Assembly: GCF_000153465.1 (NCBI RefSeq)
Contig: NZ_CH672387.1
Span: forward strand, 1,930,046-1,994,045
From: Aurantimonas manganoxydans SI85-9A1
GTDB lineage: Bacteria; Pseudomonadota; Alphaproteobacteria; Rhizobiales; Rhizobiaceae
Reading direction: 5' to 3'
Length of the DNA stretch: 64,000 bases
Under the pieces are notes generated by a model. It was not told where the DNA came from and ran no database searches. It was given only the letters and a program-made list of their open reading frames with translations. This document shows positions 1 to 12,644 of the stretch, in pieces; positions within the stretch are counted from its first letter, which is position 1; each line of letters starts with the position of its first letter. The position numbers were made by a program, and so were the translations under genes.

Positions 1-461
1 TGGCCGCGAATGTAATCGGTCTCGCTGATCCGGGCGTTGTAGAGCGCATTCTGGAACTGGGCGCGGGAGAAATTGCCCGAGGCATCCTGGAAGGTCGGGT
101 CCTCGGCGATGACCTGGGCAAGGCGGTCCTGCGACAGGCCGAGATCGATGCGACGTCCCTGTTCGTCGAGGACGGCGCCGGCGACGAGTTGGCTGATGAC
201 GGACTGGCCGACGCCAAACATCTCGGCTTCCTCGGCGGTGGGCCGGCGGCCGATCTGCTGGGCGAGGCGGGATTGAGCCCGGTTGTACGCCAGTGCATAG
301 TCCTGCAGCGACACTTCGGTCTCGCCAGCGGTCAGCACGGCATTCGCCACCCCGCCGCGAAAGACGTCGCCGATGCCCCAGACGGCAAAGCTGAGCACGA
401 GAAGGCCGAGCAGGATCTTGGCCGTCCAGCCGGAAATGCTGCCGCGGAGCGTGTTGAGCAT
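1..461 (-). CDS. ppiD: PpiD/SurA-like periplasmic peptidyl-prolyl isomerase chaperone, 5' part only
   Basis: The reading frame opens with ATG at 459-461, after a GGGAGA ribosome site, and runs off the left edge, so 153 N-terminal codons are seen. The protein starts with a short positive segment, then one membrane span at about residues 14-34 ending FAVWGIGDVFRGG, and continues as a SurA N-terminal type helical region. PpiD proteins are inner-membrane-anchored folding helpers for secreted proteins; the isomerase domain would lie outside the window. The gene diverges from tpiA, an arrangement I recall from many Rhizobiales. The family call rests on the anchor and N-domain alone. Confidence 0.82.
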   Translation of the reverse strand, partial: MLNTLRGSISGWTAKILLGLLVLSFAVWGIGDVFRGGVANAVLTAGETEVSLQDYALAYNRAQSRLAQQIGRRPTAEEAEMFGVGQSVISQLVAGAVLDEQGRRIDLGLSQDRLAQVIAEDPTFQDASGNFSRAQFQNALYNARISETDYIRG

Positions 462-485
462 GATGGTCTCCCGTTCGCCCGACAA

Positions 486-509
486 GGATCGCCGCGCGAG
501 AGGCGATCC
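486..509. repeat. 8-bp inverted repeat in the ppiD leader
   Basis: GGATCGCC at 486-493 and GGCGATCC at 502-509 are perfect inverted copies separated by 8 bases. The repeat sits 25 bases upstream of the ppiD start codon in the intergenic region shared with tpiA. It could fold in the ppiD mRNA leader or be a protein-binding site. No T-run follows, so it is not a standard terminator. Confidence 0.4.
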
Positions 510-643
510 TGGGCATTCTGTTCCGTGCCTTTTAGGAAACCGGGCCCGTCGGACGCAAGCGACCCGCACGATTGATTTACGCCCTTCGATGCGTAAGGTC
601 CGCGCCGGGCCCTGGGCGCCTGACAAAGAGCTGAGGAAACACG

Positions 644-1399
644 ATGGCACCGACGCCGCTGATTGCCGGAAACTGGAAGATGAACGGGCTCCTGAAGGAG
701 CTGGGTGAGCTGCAGACGCTGGCCGAAGCCGCCGGCGCGGGTCTCAACCAGGGCCGCGACATCCTGATCTGCCCGCCGGCCACGATGCTGTCGGCGAGCT
801 TCGGCATTCTCGGCAATCATGTCGCCGTGGGCGGGCAGGATTGCCATTCGGCCGAAAGCGGCGCCCATACCGGCGACATTTCCGCCGCCATGCTGAAGGA
901 TGTCGGCGCGCGTTACGTGATCGTCGGCCATTCCGAGCGCCGCGCCGATCACGGCGAGAGCGACGAACTGGTCCGCGCCAAGGCCGAGGCGGCGATGGCC
1001 GCCGGCCTGATCGCGGTGATCTGCATCGGCGAGACCGAAGCGGAACGCGATGCCGACGCGACGATCGACGTCCTAGCGCGGCAACTGGCCAGCTCGCTGC
1101 CGGACGACATGGACGGCAACCGGGTCGTCGTCGCTTACGAGCCGGTCTGGGCGATCGGCACCGGCAAGACGCCGACGGCAGACGATGTGCGGCACATCCA
1201 CGACTTCATCCGCCGGACGCTGGTCGAGCGTTTCGGCGACGCCGGAAACGGCGTCCGCATCCTGTATGGCGGGTCGGTGAAACCTGGCAATGCGGCCGAA
1301 CTCCTGGCGATCGACAATGTCGACGGAGCCCTTGTCGGCGGAGCCAGCTTGAAGGCGTCGGACTTCATCGCGATATGTCAGGCGTCGCCGACAGCCTGA
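644..1399 (+). CDS. tpiA: Triose-phosphate isomerase
   Basis: The enzyme interconverts dihydroxyacetone phosphate and glyceraldehyde 3-phosphate in cytosolic glycolysis and gluconeogenesis. The 251-residue protein is full length. Visible landmarks are the N-terminal GNWKMNG with Lys12, the catalytic His in VIVGHSERR (His96), the catalytic Glu in [11 protein letters not shown] (Glu166) followed by the flexible lid, and the phosphate-binding YGGSV and GALVGGASL segments near the C-terminus. A GAGGAAA ribosome site precedes the ATG. A weak promoter candidate (TTGATT at 572-577, TAAGGT at 594-599) lies upstream. Fragments of the 3' end in other frames are shadows. Confidence 0.98.
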   Translation: MAPTPLIAGNWKMNGLLKELGELQTLAEAAGAGLNQGRDILICPPATMLSASFGILGNHVAVGGQDCHSAESGAHTGDISAAMLKDVGARYVIVGHSERRADHGESDELVRAKAEAAMAAGLIAVICIGETEAERDADATIDVLARQLASSLPDDMDGNRVVVAYEPVWAIGTGKTPTADDVRHIHDFIRRTLVERFGDAGNGVRILYGGSVKPGNAAELLAIDNVDGALVGGASLKASDFIAICQASPTA

Positions 1400-1449
1400 C
1401 CGGAACGACACGGGCCGCGCGCCCAATCGCCCGCAAATGCCGAATACGG

Positions 1450-1478
1450 TTGGAAAGCGGGCGTCGCTTCTGTAGAAG
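1450..1478 (+). promoter_or_regulatory. Candidate sigma-70 type promoter for secG
   Basis: TTGGAA at 1450-1455 and TAGAAG at 1473-1478 are separated by 17 bases, placing transcription start near 1485, about 30 bases before the secG ATG. Each hexamer matches the consensus at about four of six positions, so this is a suggestion only. Confidence 0.35.
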
Positions 1479-1515
1479 GCGCGCAATTATCGAATAGACG
1501 CGTTGCGAAAGTTCC

Positions 1516-2181
1516 ATGGAAACCATTCTTATCATCATCCACTTGATGATCGTCGTGACGCTCGTCGTCGTCGTTCTGTTGCAGCGCTCCGAAGGCGGTG
1601 CGCTTGGCATCGGTGGCGGTGGCGGCGGCATGATGTCAGCCCGCGGTGCCGCCAATGCGCTGACCCGCACGACCGGCATCCTGGCGGCGGCGTTCTTCGT
1701 CACCTCGCTGTCCCTCGGCATCCTGGCCCGCTACGGCGCCCAGCCGACCGACATCCTGGACCGCCTGCCGGCCAATCAGAGCGACCAGAGCGCGCCGGCC
1801 GGTGACGGCAGCGATCAGGGCGGCAGCCTCCTGGATCAGCTGGGCGGTCTTCCCGAGCAGCCGCAGGCTCCCGCTGGCGGCGCCGCGACCGAGACGGCAC
1901 CGGTCGCCGCCGACGCACCGAGCGCGGCTCCGTCGCTGCCCGACGAGGCACCGGCGGCCCCGACCGGCGAGACCACCGCGGCTCCGGCGCAGCCGGCACC
2001 GGCGGCCGAGGAAGTTCCCGCACCGGCCACCGAGGCAGCACCTGTCGAGGAAATTCCTACCAACCCGGCCGAGGATGCACCGGGCGTCGAAGACGCGCCG
2101 ACCGTTCCGCCCGTCGAGGAGCCGGCCGCAGGCACGACGCGACCGTCCGACGAGCCGGCCGCGCCGCAGAACGGCCAGTAG
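1516..2181 (+). CDS. secG: Preprotein translocase subunit SecG with long acidic Pro/Ala-rich tail
   Basis: SecG is the small auxiliary subunit of the SecYEG export channel in the inner membrane. The first 75 residues show the SecG pattern: a first span starting at residue 2, the QRSEGGALGIGGGGG loop, and a second span near residues 50-70 (GILAAAFFVTSLSLGILAR). The remaining 140 or so residues are low-complexity Ala/Pro/Glu/Thr, making the protein 221 residues where the family core is 75-130. Alphaproteobacterial SecG proteins often carry such extensions, but this one is long. It lies between tpiA and pyrG, the usual Rhizobiales place, and ends before a strong terminator. Confidence 0.93.
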   Translation: METILIIIHLMIVVTLVVVVLLQRSEGGALGIGGGGGGMMSARGAANALTRTTGILAAAFFVTSLSLGILARYGAQPTDILDRLPANQSDQSAPAGDGSDQGGSLLDQLGGLPEQPQAPAGGAATETAPVAADAPSAAPSLPDEAPAAPTGETTAAPAQPAPAAEEVPAPATEAAPVEEIPTNPAEDAPGVEDAPTVPPVEEPAAGTTRPSDEPAAPQNGQ

Positions 2182-2209
2182 CGCTTCGTTCGCCCATTGA
2201 ACGTCATCG

Positions 2210-2242
2210 GCGGGGCACCTTCGGGTGCCCCGCTGGTTTTTC
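2210..2242 (+). terminator. Intrinsic terminator after secG
   Basis: GCGGGGCACC at 2210-2219 pairs perfectly with 2224-2233 around a TTCG tetraloop, and a TGG-TTTTT run follows at once. It separates tpiA-secG transcription from pyrG. Confidence 0.85.
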
Positions 2243-2252
2243 GCATGTGTAA

Positions 2253-3926
<1,674 letters not shown>

Positions 3927-4078
3927 GCCTCTGCAGCCGTGCCGGCCCGGTGCGGCTGCGTCCCCGTGATGAGCAAGCCGCCCTTCGGGGAATGCCGGTC
4001 GCTGGCGATGTCCGGCATGCGGGCCCGGCCAGGCTGGGCGCCGCGCATCTGGAAATGCCGGGGGAGATCGAATAGGCC

Positions 4079-4951
4079 GTGACCATGCGCGCGATCGATC
4101 ATCTCGTCCTGTCCTTCGATGACCTCGTCACGGCCCGTGAACGGCTGGGCGCGCTCCGCTTCACCGTCGCACCGGATGCTGTCCATCCCTTCGGCACCGG
4201 CAATGCCTGCGTGTTTCTCGCCGACGGCGTCTATCTCGAACCGCTGGCGGTCGTGGACGCGGCGGCACAGGCCGAAGCGCTGGCGGCCGGGAATTTCTTC
4301 GTCGCGCGGGATGCTGCGTTCCGGGCTGAACAGGACCTGCCGGGCTTTTCCGGCCTCGCATTCCGGTCGGCGGATGCGCTGGGCGATCGCGACGCGCTGA
4401 CGGCGCAGGATCTCGGCGAACCGGCGACCGTCGATTTCTCCCGTACGTTCCGACAAAGCGACGGTGCCGGGGCGACCTTGTCGTTTCGCCTGGCCTTCGC
4501 CCGCCTGCTGCCCGGATTCGTCGCGTCGCTGTTCTTCTGCGAGGCTCGCCACAGCGTCGCTCCGGATCGCTCGGCGCTGGCACGCCATGCCAATGGGGCC
4601 AAGGGTCTCCTGCGCATCGTCCTCGTCGGGACGGTCGATGAGGAGACGCGCCGGCTTCTGGAGACGATTACTGGATCGGCGCTGACAAGCGACGGCAGTG
4701 GCGGCGCGACACTGGCCTCGGCGAATGTCGTTCTGGAGTTCCTGACGCCCTCCCTTGCGCAGGCCCGGTATGGCGCTGCGGCCGTTGACGATCGGCTGCG
4801 GCTCGCCGGGATGGTCCTGGCGGTTACGGATCTCGATCAAGCCCGCGCCGCACTTGCGCCGGATGGCGTGACGGAGCGGGACGGACGGATCGTCGCCACG
4901 CTCGGTTCCGCCAGCACACCCTTCATCGCCTTCGAGGAGAGACCATCATGA
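4079..4951 (+). CDS. VOC superfamily (glyoxalase-like) protein of unknown function
   Basis: The N-terminus (IDHLVLSFDDLVTARERLGALRFTV, here shown as IDHLVLSFDDL) is the classic opening of a vicinal-oxygen-chelate beta-alpha unit, and the 290-residue length fits the two-unit glyoxalase_3 type. I could not identify a complete metal triad by eye, so the substrate is unknown. The start is GTG at 4079, with GGGGGAGA at 4060-4067; ATG at 4085 is an alternative. The last codon overlaps the kdsA start (ATGA at 4948-4951), implying translational coupling. I recall the pyrG-VOC-kdsA order from other Rhizobiales. It may act near Kdo or surface-sugar metabolism, but that is inference from position only. 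Confidence 0.85.
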   Translation: MTMRAIDHLVLSFDDLVTARERLGALRFTVAPDAVHPFGTGNACVFLADGVYLEPLAVVDAAAQAEALAAGNFFVARDAAFRAEQDLPGFSGLAFRSADALGDRDALTAQDLGEPATVDFSRTFRQSDGAGATLSFRLAFARLLPGFVASLFFCEARHSVAPDRSALARHANGAKGLLRIVLVGTVDEETRRLLETITGSALTSDGSGGATLASANVVLEFLTPSLAQARYGAAAVDDRLRLAGMVLAVTDLDQARAALAPDGVTERDGRIVATLGSASTPFIAFEERPS

Positions 4952-5784
4952 CAGCGCCCAACGGCACCGTCGCGGCTCGCAACACCGTGTTCGACAATTA
5001 CCGGCCCTTCGCGCTGATCGCCGGCCCATGCCAGATGGAGAGCCGCGACCACGCGATGATGATCGCGGAGAAGATGAAGCGGATCACCGACGATCTGGGC
5101 ATCGGCTACGTCTTCAAGGCGAGCTTCGACAAGGCGAATCGCACCAGCCTGCAGGGCCGGCGCGGCATCGGGCTGGCCGACGCGCTGCCGGTCTTCGAGG
5201 AAGTGGCGCGGACCTTCGACCTGCCGGTGCTGACCGACGTCCACACCGAGGAACAGTGCCGCGAAGCGGGAACGGTCTGCGACATCCTGCAGATTCCGGC
5301 GTTTCTTTGCCGGCAGACCGACCTTCTGATCGCGGCGGCGGGCACAGGCCGGGTGGTCAACATCAAGAAGGGCCAGTTCCTGGCGCCCTGGGACATGAGC
5401 AACGTGCTCGCCAAGGTCACCGAGAGCGGCAATCCCAACGTGCTCCTGACCGAACGCGGCGCGTCCTTCGGCTACAACACGCTGGTTTCCGATTTCCGCG
5501 CCCTGCCGATCATGGCCGGGATGGGCGCGCCGGTTGTCTTCGACGCCACCCACTCCGTGCAGCAGCCGGGCGGACAGGGCGGGTCGTCGGGCGGCGAGCG
5601 CCGCTTCGTCGAGACGCTGTCGCGGGCCGCCGTCGCGGTCGGCGTCGCCGGCCTGTTCATCGAGACCCACGAGGACCCGGACAACGCGCCGTCGGACGGC
5701 CCCAACATGGTGCCGCTGGACCGCATGCCGGAACTCCTGAAGCGCCTGCAGGCGCTGGATGCGGTTGCCAAGGGCTTCGACTGA
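4948..5784 (+). CDS. kdsA: 3-deoxy-8-phosphooctulonate synthase (Kdo-8-phosphate synthase)
   Basis: It condenses phosphoenolpyruvate with arabinose 5-phosphate to give Kdo-8-phosphate for lipopolysaccharide core synthesis. The 278-residue protein is full length, with FALIAGPCQMESRDHAM near residues 22-38, FKASFDKANRTS, and DVHTEEQC. The Cys in GPC occupies the position where metal-dependent enzymes of the Aquifex type carry a metal-ligand Cys and the E. coli enzyme has Asn, so I predict the metal-dependent class. The start overlaps the VOC stop by four bases. Its substrate PEP is supplied by the next gene, eno. Confidence 0.97.
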   Translation: MTAPNGTVAARNTVFDNYRPFALIAGPCQMESRDHAMMIAEKMKRITDDLGIGYVFKASFDKANRTSLQGRRGIGLADALPVFEEVARTFDLPVLTDVHTEEQCREAGTVCDILQIPAFLCRQTDLLIAAAGTGRVVNIKKGQFLAPWDMSNVLAKVTESGNPNVLLTERGASFGYNTLVSDFRALPIMAGMGAPVVFDATHSVQQPGGQGGSSGGERRFVETLSRAAVAVGVAGLFIETHEDPDNAPSDGPNMVPLDRMPELLKRLQALDAVAKGFD

Positions 5785-7191
<1,407 letters not shown>

Positions 7192-7231
7192 CAAGCCTGC
7201 CGCTTCGGCGGCGCACGGAACGAACCAGAAA

Positions 7232-7260
7232 GGGCGCCGGCGAAAGCCGGCGCCCTTTTT
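7232..7260 (+). terminator. Intrinsic terminator after eno
   Basis: GGGCGCCGGC at 7232-7241 pairs perfectly with 7246-7255 around a GAAA tetraloop, followed by TTTTT. It ends eno transcription just before the convergent transporter gene. Confidence 0.88.
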
Positions 7261-7272
7261 CGTGTCCGGTCG

Positions 7273-8181
7273 TCAGTTGCCGCGCTGATCGAGCTCGTTG
7301 ACGACCTGGCCGTAGCTGATCAGCGAGAACAGGGCAGACCCGCCGAGAACGTTGCCGAGCAGGGCCGGCAGGTAGAAGCCGACAAGCGCGTCCTGAACCG
7401 CCATCCGGCCCGCGAACATCAGCGCCATCGCCTCCACCGAACCGGCGACCACATGGGCGAGGTGGAAGAGGGCGATCAGATAGGTCAGGAGCGCGATGAC
7501 CAGGAATCCCGACCGGTCCGCCGAGGGCAGCAGCCAGACGACCGTAGCCATCAGCCAGCCCGCCGCGATGCCGCGCAGCAGCATGTAGTGGAAGGCCGGC
7601 TCCATCGCCTCGGCGGAGAGGGCCAGCGCCGCCTCGCGGATCTCCGGCGCATTGAGGACATCGTAGGCGATGCCTGCCCCGAACACCGCCGTTCCGACCA
7701 TGTTGGCGGCCAGAACCACCGCCCACAGCCGTACCAGGGCCACGACGCCCTTCCAGCGTCGCCGCGCCAGGACGGGCAGGGTGGCGCTGAGGGTGATCTC
7801 GGTGAAGAGCTGCTGGCGGCCGAGAATGACGATCAGGAAGCCGACCGTGTACCCCCAGGATTCCAGCAGCGACCGCCAGGGCGCATCGGGCAGATACGCC
7901 CTGAGCGCCGCCATCGTGTAGACCGAAAAGCCGATCGACAGCCCTGCCGCAAGGCCCGACCACCAGAGACTGGCGGTCGGCCGGGTCAGTTCGTCCTCGC
8001 CCTCCTGGCGGACGATCTCGTAGACCGCCAGCGGACGCAGCTTCAGCCGGTCGTCGATCTGGTGCAGTTCGCCCTCGGTGAGGGTGGAGCCTTCCTTCTC
8101 GATCCGCTGTTCGGTGACGTCGTTCGAATGTCGGCGCTTGCCGGCATCATGGACGGCTTTCGCCGATGTCTGTTCATCCAT
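7273..8181 (-). CDS. Formate/nitrite transporter (FNT) family protein, YfdC-like
   Basis: This inner-membrane channel-like protein has a charged N-terminal tail of about 70 residues and then six spans. Family marks are the ILGRQQLFTEITLSATLPVL segment (the FNT signature G-x-x-LFTE) and FHLAHVVAGSVEAM, where the conserved pore histidine sits. The -HVVAGSVE- form resembles the YfdC branch rather than FocA, which has FEH; the transported anion is therefore unknown. I start at ATG 8181 (302 residues); a longer open frame upstream has no ribosome site. It is in tandem with a diverged paralog and opposes the neighbouring eno and ftsB genes. Confidence 0.88.
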   Translation of the reverse strand: MDEQTSAKAVHDAGKRRHSNDVTEQRIEKEGSTLTEGELHQIDDRLKLRPLAVYEIVRQEGEDELTRPTASLWWSGLAAGLSIGFSVYTMAALRAYLPDAPWRSLLESWGYTVGFLIVILGRQQLFTEITLSATLPVLARRRWKGVVALVRLWAVVLAANMVGTAVFGAGIAYDVLNAPEIREAALALSAEAMEPAFHYMLLRGIAAGWLMATVVWLLPSADRSGFLVIALLTYLIALFHLAHVVAGSVEAMALMFAGRMAVQDALVGFYLPALLGNVLGGSALFSLISYGQVVNELDQRGN

Positions 8182-8294
8182 GTCATCTTCGCGTTCGGTG
8201 ATGCCGCCGCGGGACGGCCATTCTCCCCAACATGGGGCCGAGCGCCCGGGACGACAGAGCCGGGCGGTGAACAGCGGGTCACCGCCCCTTTGCG

Positions 8295-9272
8295 TCAGCT
8301 CACCTTGGGACGCTCCCCGGGCGGCCGTCCCCTGGCGCCCAGCATCCATTCGCGCCAGGACAGGCGCTCGCCATAACGCTCGAACAGGGCCGAATCTTCG
8401 TGGGCGGCGAACTGGGAGTAGTTCAGGACGGCCACGAAGGTGACGCCGCCGATCGTGTTGCCGAGCAGGACCGGCAGCACGAACATCGGGAACAGCGGCA
8501 GGAACGCGACTTCCTCCAGCCGGAAGCTGAGGAAGAACACCTCCACCGACGAGGTGATGACGTGGAAGAAGCCGCCGACGCCGACGAAATACATCAGCAG
8601 CCAGACGAACAGGATCTTCGACACCGTATCGCGGCCGCCATGGACCAGCCAGACCATGGCCGCGACGATCCAGCCGGCGATGACGCCCTTGGAAAACAGC
8701 GAGAACCAGCGGGTCTCGTAGGCCTCGTGCCCCATCTCAAGGGCTCTTTCCAGTCGCTCCGGCGTCATAACGTCGAAATATGCGAGCAGCCCGGCGGCAC
8801 CGACGGCGCCGATCATGTTGGCGACCAGAACCACACCCCACAGGCGCAGAAGGTTTCGCAGGCTGGCGAGCTTGGTGAGGACGAGGACGACCGGCGTCAG
8901 CGTGTTCTCGGTGAAGAGCTGGTAGCGGCCGAGCACGATGATCAGGAAGCCGACCGGGTAGAGCAAATTGCCCAACAGGCCGGGTGTCGCCTCGCCAGCA
9001 GCGTCGGTGAAGACGACGCGGGCGAGGAAGGTCAGGCCGAGAGCGCCGCCGGCGCCGATCCCGCTCCAGAAGAGATAGCGGTTGTTGGCATCGAGTTCGT
9101 CATCGGCGGTGGACAGCACCCGCGCAAAGATCTCCTCGAAGGCGAAGAAGTCCGACAGAGTCTCGCCCTCGGACGGCGCGTTGTCGAGCGAATCCTCAGG
9201 ATCGGCCCGGCGCATCGCCTCCTCTTCTTCCTTGTGGCGGCGTGCCTTCGGGTCGTCCTCTTCGTGAGCCAT
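8295..9272 (-). CDS. Formate/nitrite transporter (FNT) family protein, second YfdC-like paralog
   Basis: The 325-residue protein has a strongly acidic, charged cytoplasmic N-terminus of about 65 residues (MAHEEDDPKARRHKEEEE), then six predicted spans. It carries the FNT signature as GRYQLFTENTLTPVV and the pore-histidine segment GFFHVITSSVEVFF. The match to the downstream gene in the same order of motifs indicates an old duplication. GAGG lies upstream of the ATG at 9272. The pair lies between eno and ftsB, genes that are usually closer together in relatives (recalled, not checked). Substrate unknown; formate, nitrite and hydrosulfide are the known substrates of better-studied family members. 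Confidence 0.88.
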   Translation of the reverse strand: MAHEEDDPKARRHKEEEEAMRRADPEDSLDNAPSEGETLSDFFAFEEIFARVLSTADDELDANNRYLFWSGIGAGGALGLTFLARVVFTDAAGEATPGLLGNLLYPVGFLIIVLGRYQLFTENTLTPVVLVLTKLASLRNLLRLWGVVLVANMIGAVGAAGLLAYFDVMTPERLERALEMGHEAYETRWFSLFSKGVIAGWIVAAMVWLVHGGRDTVSKILFVWLLMYFVGVGGFFHVITSSVEVFFLSFRLEEVAFLPLFPMFVLPVLLGNTIGGVTFVAVLNYSQFAAHEDSALFERYGERLSWREWMLGARGRPPGERPKVS

Positions 9273-9462
9273 GCATGTATCCTCGCGTGGGTCGCGGCGG
9301 ATGGGCGCCGGTGCGGCTCATCTAGCGCCGTCGCGCGTTTGCGGAAGATCGCCGTTCGATATCGGCGCCCGATTCCTCCCGGACGCGCGGATTGCACCGC
9401 GCGTGCCGTGGTTTACGCGGCCTTAAGCGGAACATGCGAAGGGTCGGGAAAAGGAGGGCCCG

Positions 9463-9771
9463 ATGCGCACCATCCAGAAACGTCAAAGCCGGATCGGCGG
9501 CCTCATCGTGCCGGCGATCACCGTCAGCTTTCTCGCCTATTTCGCGATCCACGCCCATAGCGGCAAATACGGCATCGAGGCGAAGGCCGAGCTGACACGC
9601 GACCTCGCAGTGAAGAGTGCGCGGCTCGACGAACTCGAGGACCGCCGCGAACGTCTCGAACGCCGGGTGCAGCTGCTGCATGACGGGACGCTGGAACGCG
9701 ACATGATCGACGAGCGGGCGCGGCGCGCGCTCAACGTGACGACGCCCGAAGAGATCGTCATCCTGCGATAG
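9463..9771 (+). CDS. ftsB: Septum formation initiator family protein (FtsB/DivIC-like)
   Basis: FtsB-type proteins bridge FtsQ and FtsL in the division machinery. The 102-residue protein has a short cytoplasmic head, one membrane span at about residues 12-29, and a periplasmic coiled-coil rich in Arg/Glu/Leu (LAVKSARLDELEDRRERLE), ending with the family's LERDMIDERARRALN motif. An AGGAGGG ribosome site precedes ATG 9463. Its place just ahead of pdhA is the normal Rhizobiales arrangement. Confidence 0.9.
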   Translation: MRTIQKRQSRIGGLIVPAITVSFLAYFAIHAHSGKYGIEAKAELTRDLAVKSARLDELEDRRERLERRVQLLHDGTLERDMIDERARRALNVTTPEEIVILR

Positions 9772-9929
9772 GCAGGCAGCCGTTCGATATTGCACCTGCA
9801 CAGCGATGACCGGTCTGCGCCGCAACAGTGCCGCCTAACGGCGTATTCTGGGCCGGATTCACGCATCTGACGACCGCCTGCGCGCACGAAAACGACCCAT
9901 CATAGACTTAAACGCAATCTCGGTTGAAT

Positions 9930-9946
9930 TTGCTGCGATGCAGCAA
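9930..9946. promoter_or_regulatory. 17-bp palindrome upstream of pdhA, candidate operator or activator site
   Basis: TTGCTGC-GAT-GCAGCAA is a perfect 7-bp inverted repeat with a 3-base centre. It lies about 36 bases upstream of the candidate -35 box of pdhA, a position that suits an activator or an upstream repressor site. I do not recognise the binding protein. Confidence 0.45.
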
Positions 9947-9981
9947 GTAAACCGGAATCCGATTAAAGCGCGTGGCGTCGC

Positions 9982-10009
9982 TTGATGGGCGGTGCGGAGC
10001 ATCTATACT
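9982..10009 (+). promoter_or_regulatory. Sigma-70 type promoter for the pyruvate dehydrogenase operon
   Basis: TTGATG at 9982-9987 and TATACT at 10004-10009 are 16 bases apart. Transcription would start near 10016, about 43 bases ahead of the chosen pdhA start. The location excludes a GTG at 9972 as the pdhA start. Confidence 0.6.
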
Positions 10010-10058
10010 CGGGGTGAATTGTAGCCGCGAATTGGCGGATCAAGACCCGGAGGCAGCA

Positions 10059-11177
10059 TTGGCGGCCAGGCAGAGCAAGACACCCGCATCCAAGAAGGCC
10101 GCAGGCCCCTCGGGCGACGGCGCGGTTTCCATGGCGGATTCGTCCGCGGAGATCGTCAAGACGCTGGAGCATTTCGACGCGCCCGCGCCCGCAACGTTTT
10201 CCAAGGACGAGGAGATTCGCGCCTATCGCGACATGCTCCTCATCCGGCGCTTCGAGGAAAAGGCCGGCCAGCTTTACGGCATGGGCTTCATCGGCGGCTT
10301 CTGCCACCTCTATATCGGTCAGGAAGCAGTCGTCGTCGGCATGCAGATGGCGATGAAGGAGGGCGACGAGGTCGTCACCGGCTATCGCGATCACGGCCAC
10401 ATGCTGGCCACCGGCATGGAAGCACGGGGCGTGATGGCCGAGCTCACCGGCCGCCGCTCGGGGTATTCCAAGGGCAAGGGCGGCTCGATGCACATGTTCT
10501 CGAAGGAGAAGAAATTCTTCGGCGGGCACGGCATCGTCGGCGCGCAGGTGCCGATCGGCACCGGCCTCGCCTTCTCCAATCGCTACAAGGGCAATGATTC
10601 GATCTCGATCACCTATTTCGGTGACGGCGCGGCCAACCAGGGCCAGGTCTATGAGAGCTTCAACATGGCCTCGCTGTGGAAGCTGCCCGTCGTCTACGTG
10701 ATCGAGAACAACCGCTATGCCATGGGCACCTCGGTGAACCGGGCTTCGGCGGAGACGAATTTCGCCCATCGCGGCCTGTCGTTCAAGATTCCGGGCATCC
10801 AGGTCGACGGCATGGATGTGCGGGCGGTCAAGGCCGCCGGCGATCTGGCCGCCGAGCATTGCCGCTCGGGTGAGGGGCCGATCATCCTCGAGATGATGAC
10901 CTATCGCTATCGCGGACATTCCATGTCCGATCCGGCCAAGTATCGCAGCCGCGACGAGGTCCAGAAGATGCGGTCGGAATCCGATCCGATCGAACAGGTC
11001 AAGCGCCGGCTCATGGAAGAGCAGGGCATGTCCGAGGACGACGTCAAGGACATCGACAAGAAGGTCCGCGAGATCGTCGCCGACTCCGCCGATTTCGCCC
11101 AGAATGATCCCGAGCCGGACGTCTCCGAGCTGTGGACCGACATCTATGCGGACGTGCTTCCGCAGGCGGCCGAGTAG
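10059..11177 (+). CDS. pdhA: Pyruvate dehydrogenase E1 component, alpha subunit
   Basis: With PdhB it forms the thiamine-diphosphate E1 that decarboxylates pyruvate and acetylates lipoyl groups of the complex. I choose TTG at 10059: CCGGAGG at 10046-10052 is ideally spaced, and the resulting Lys/Arg-rich start ([13 protein letters not shown]) resembles rhizobial PdhA. ATG at 10131 has no ribosome site. The 372-residue product shows [14 protein letters not shown], the TPP-binding [15 protein letters not shown] and [10 protein letters not shown], and the phospho-loop-like [15 protein letters not shown]. It is first in an operon with pdhB and pdhC. Confidence 0.96.
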   Translation: MAARQSKTPASKKAAGPSGDGAVSMADSSAEIVKTLEHFDAPAPATFSKDEEIRAYRDMLLIRRFEEKAGQLYGMGFIGGFCHLYIGQEAVVVGMQMAMKEGDEVVTGYRDHGHMLATGMEARGVMAELTGRRSGYSKGKGGSMHMFSKEKKFFGGHGIVGAQVPIGTGLAFSNRYKGNDSISITYFGDGAANQGQVYESFNMASLWKLPVVYVIENNRYAMGTSVNRASAETNFAHRGLSFKIPGIQVDGMDVRAVKAAGDLAAEHCRSGEGPIILEMMTYRYRGHSMSDPAKYRSRDEVQKMRSESDPIEQVKRRLMEEQGMSEDDVKDIDKKVREIVADSADFAQNDPEPDVSELWTDIYADVLPQAAE

Positions 11178-11188
11178 GGGAACCGACC

Positions 11189-12640
<1,452 letters not shown>

Positions 12641-12644
12641 TGCC

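Noticed and set aside
9972-10058. N-terminal extension of pdhA from GTG 9972
   Set aside because: The region contains the best promoter of the operon (9982-10009), and its codons do not show coding bias.
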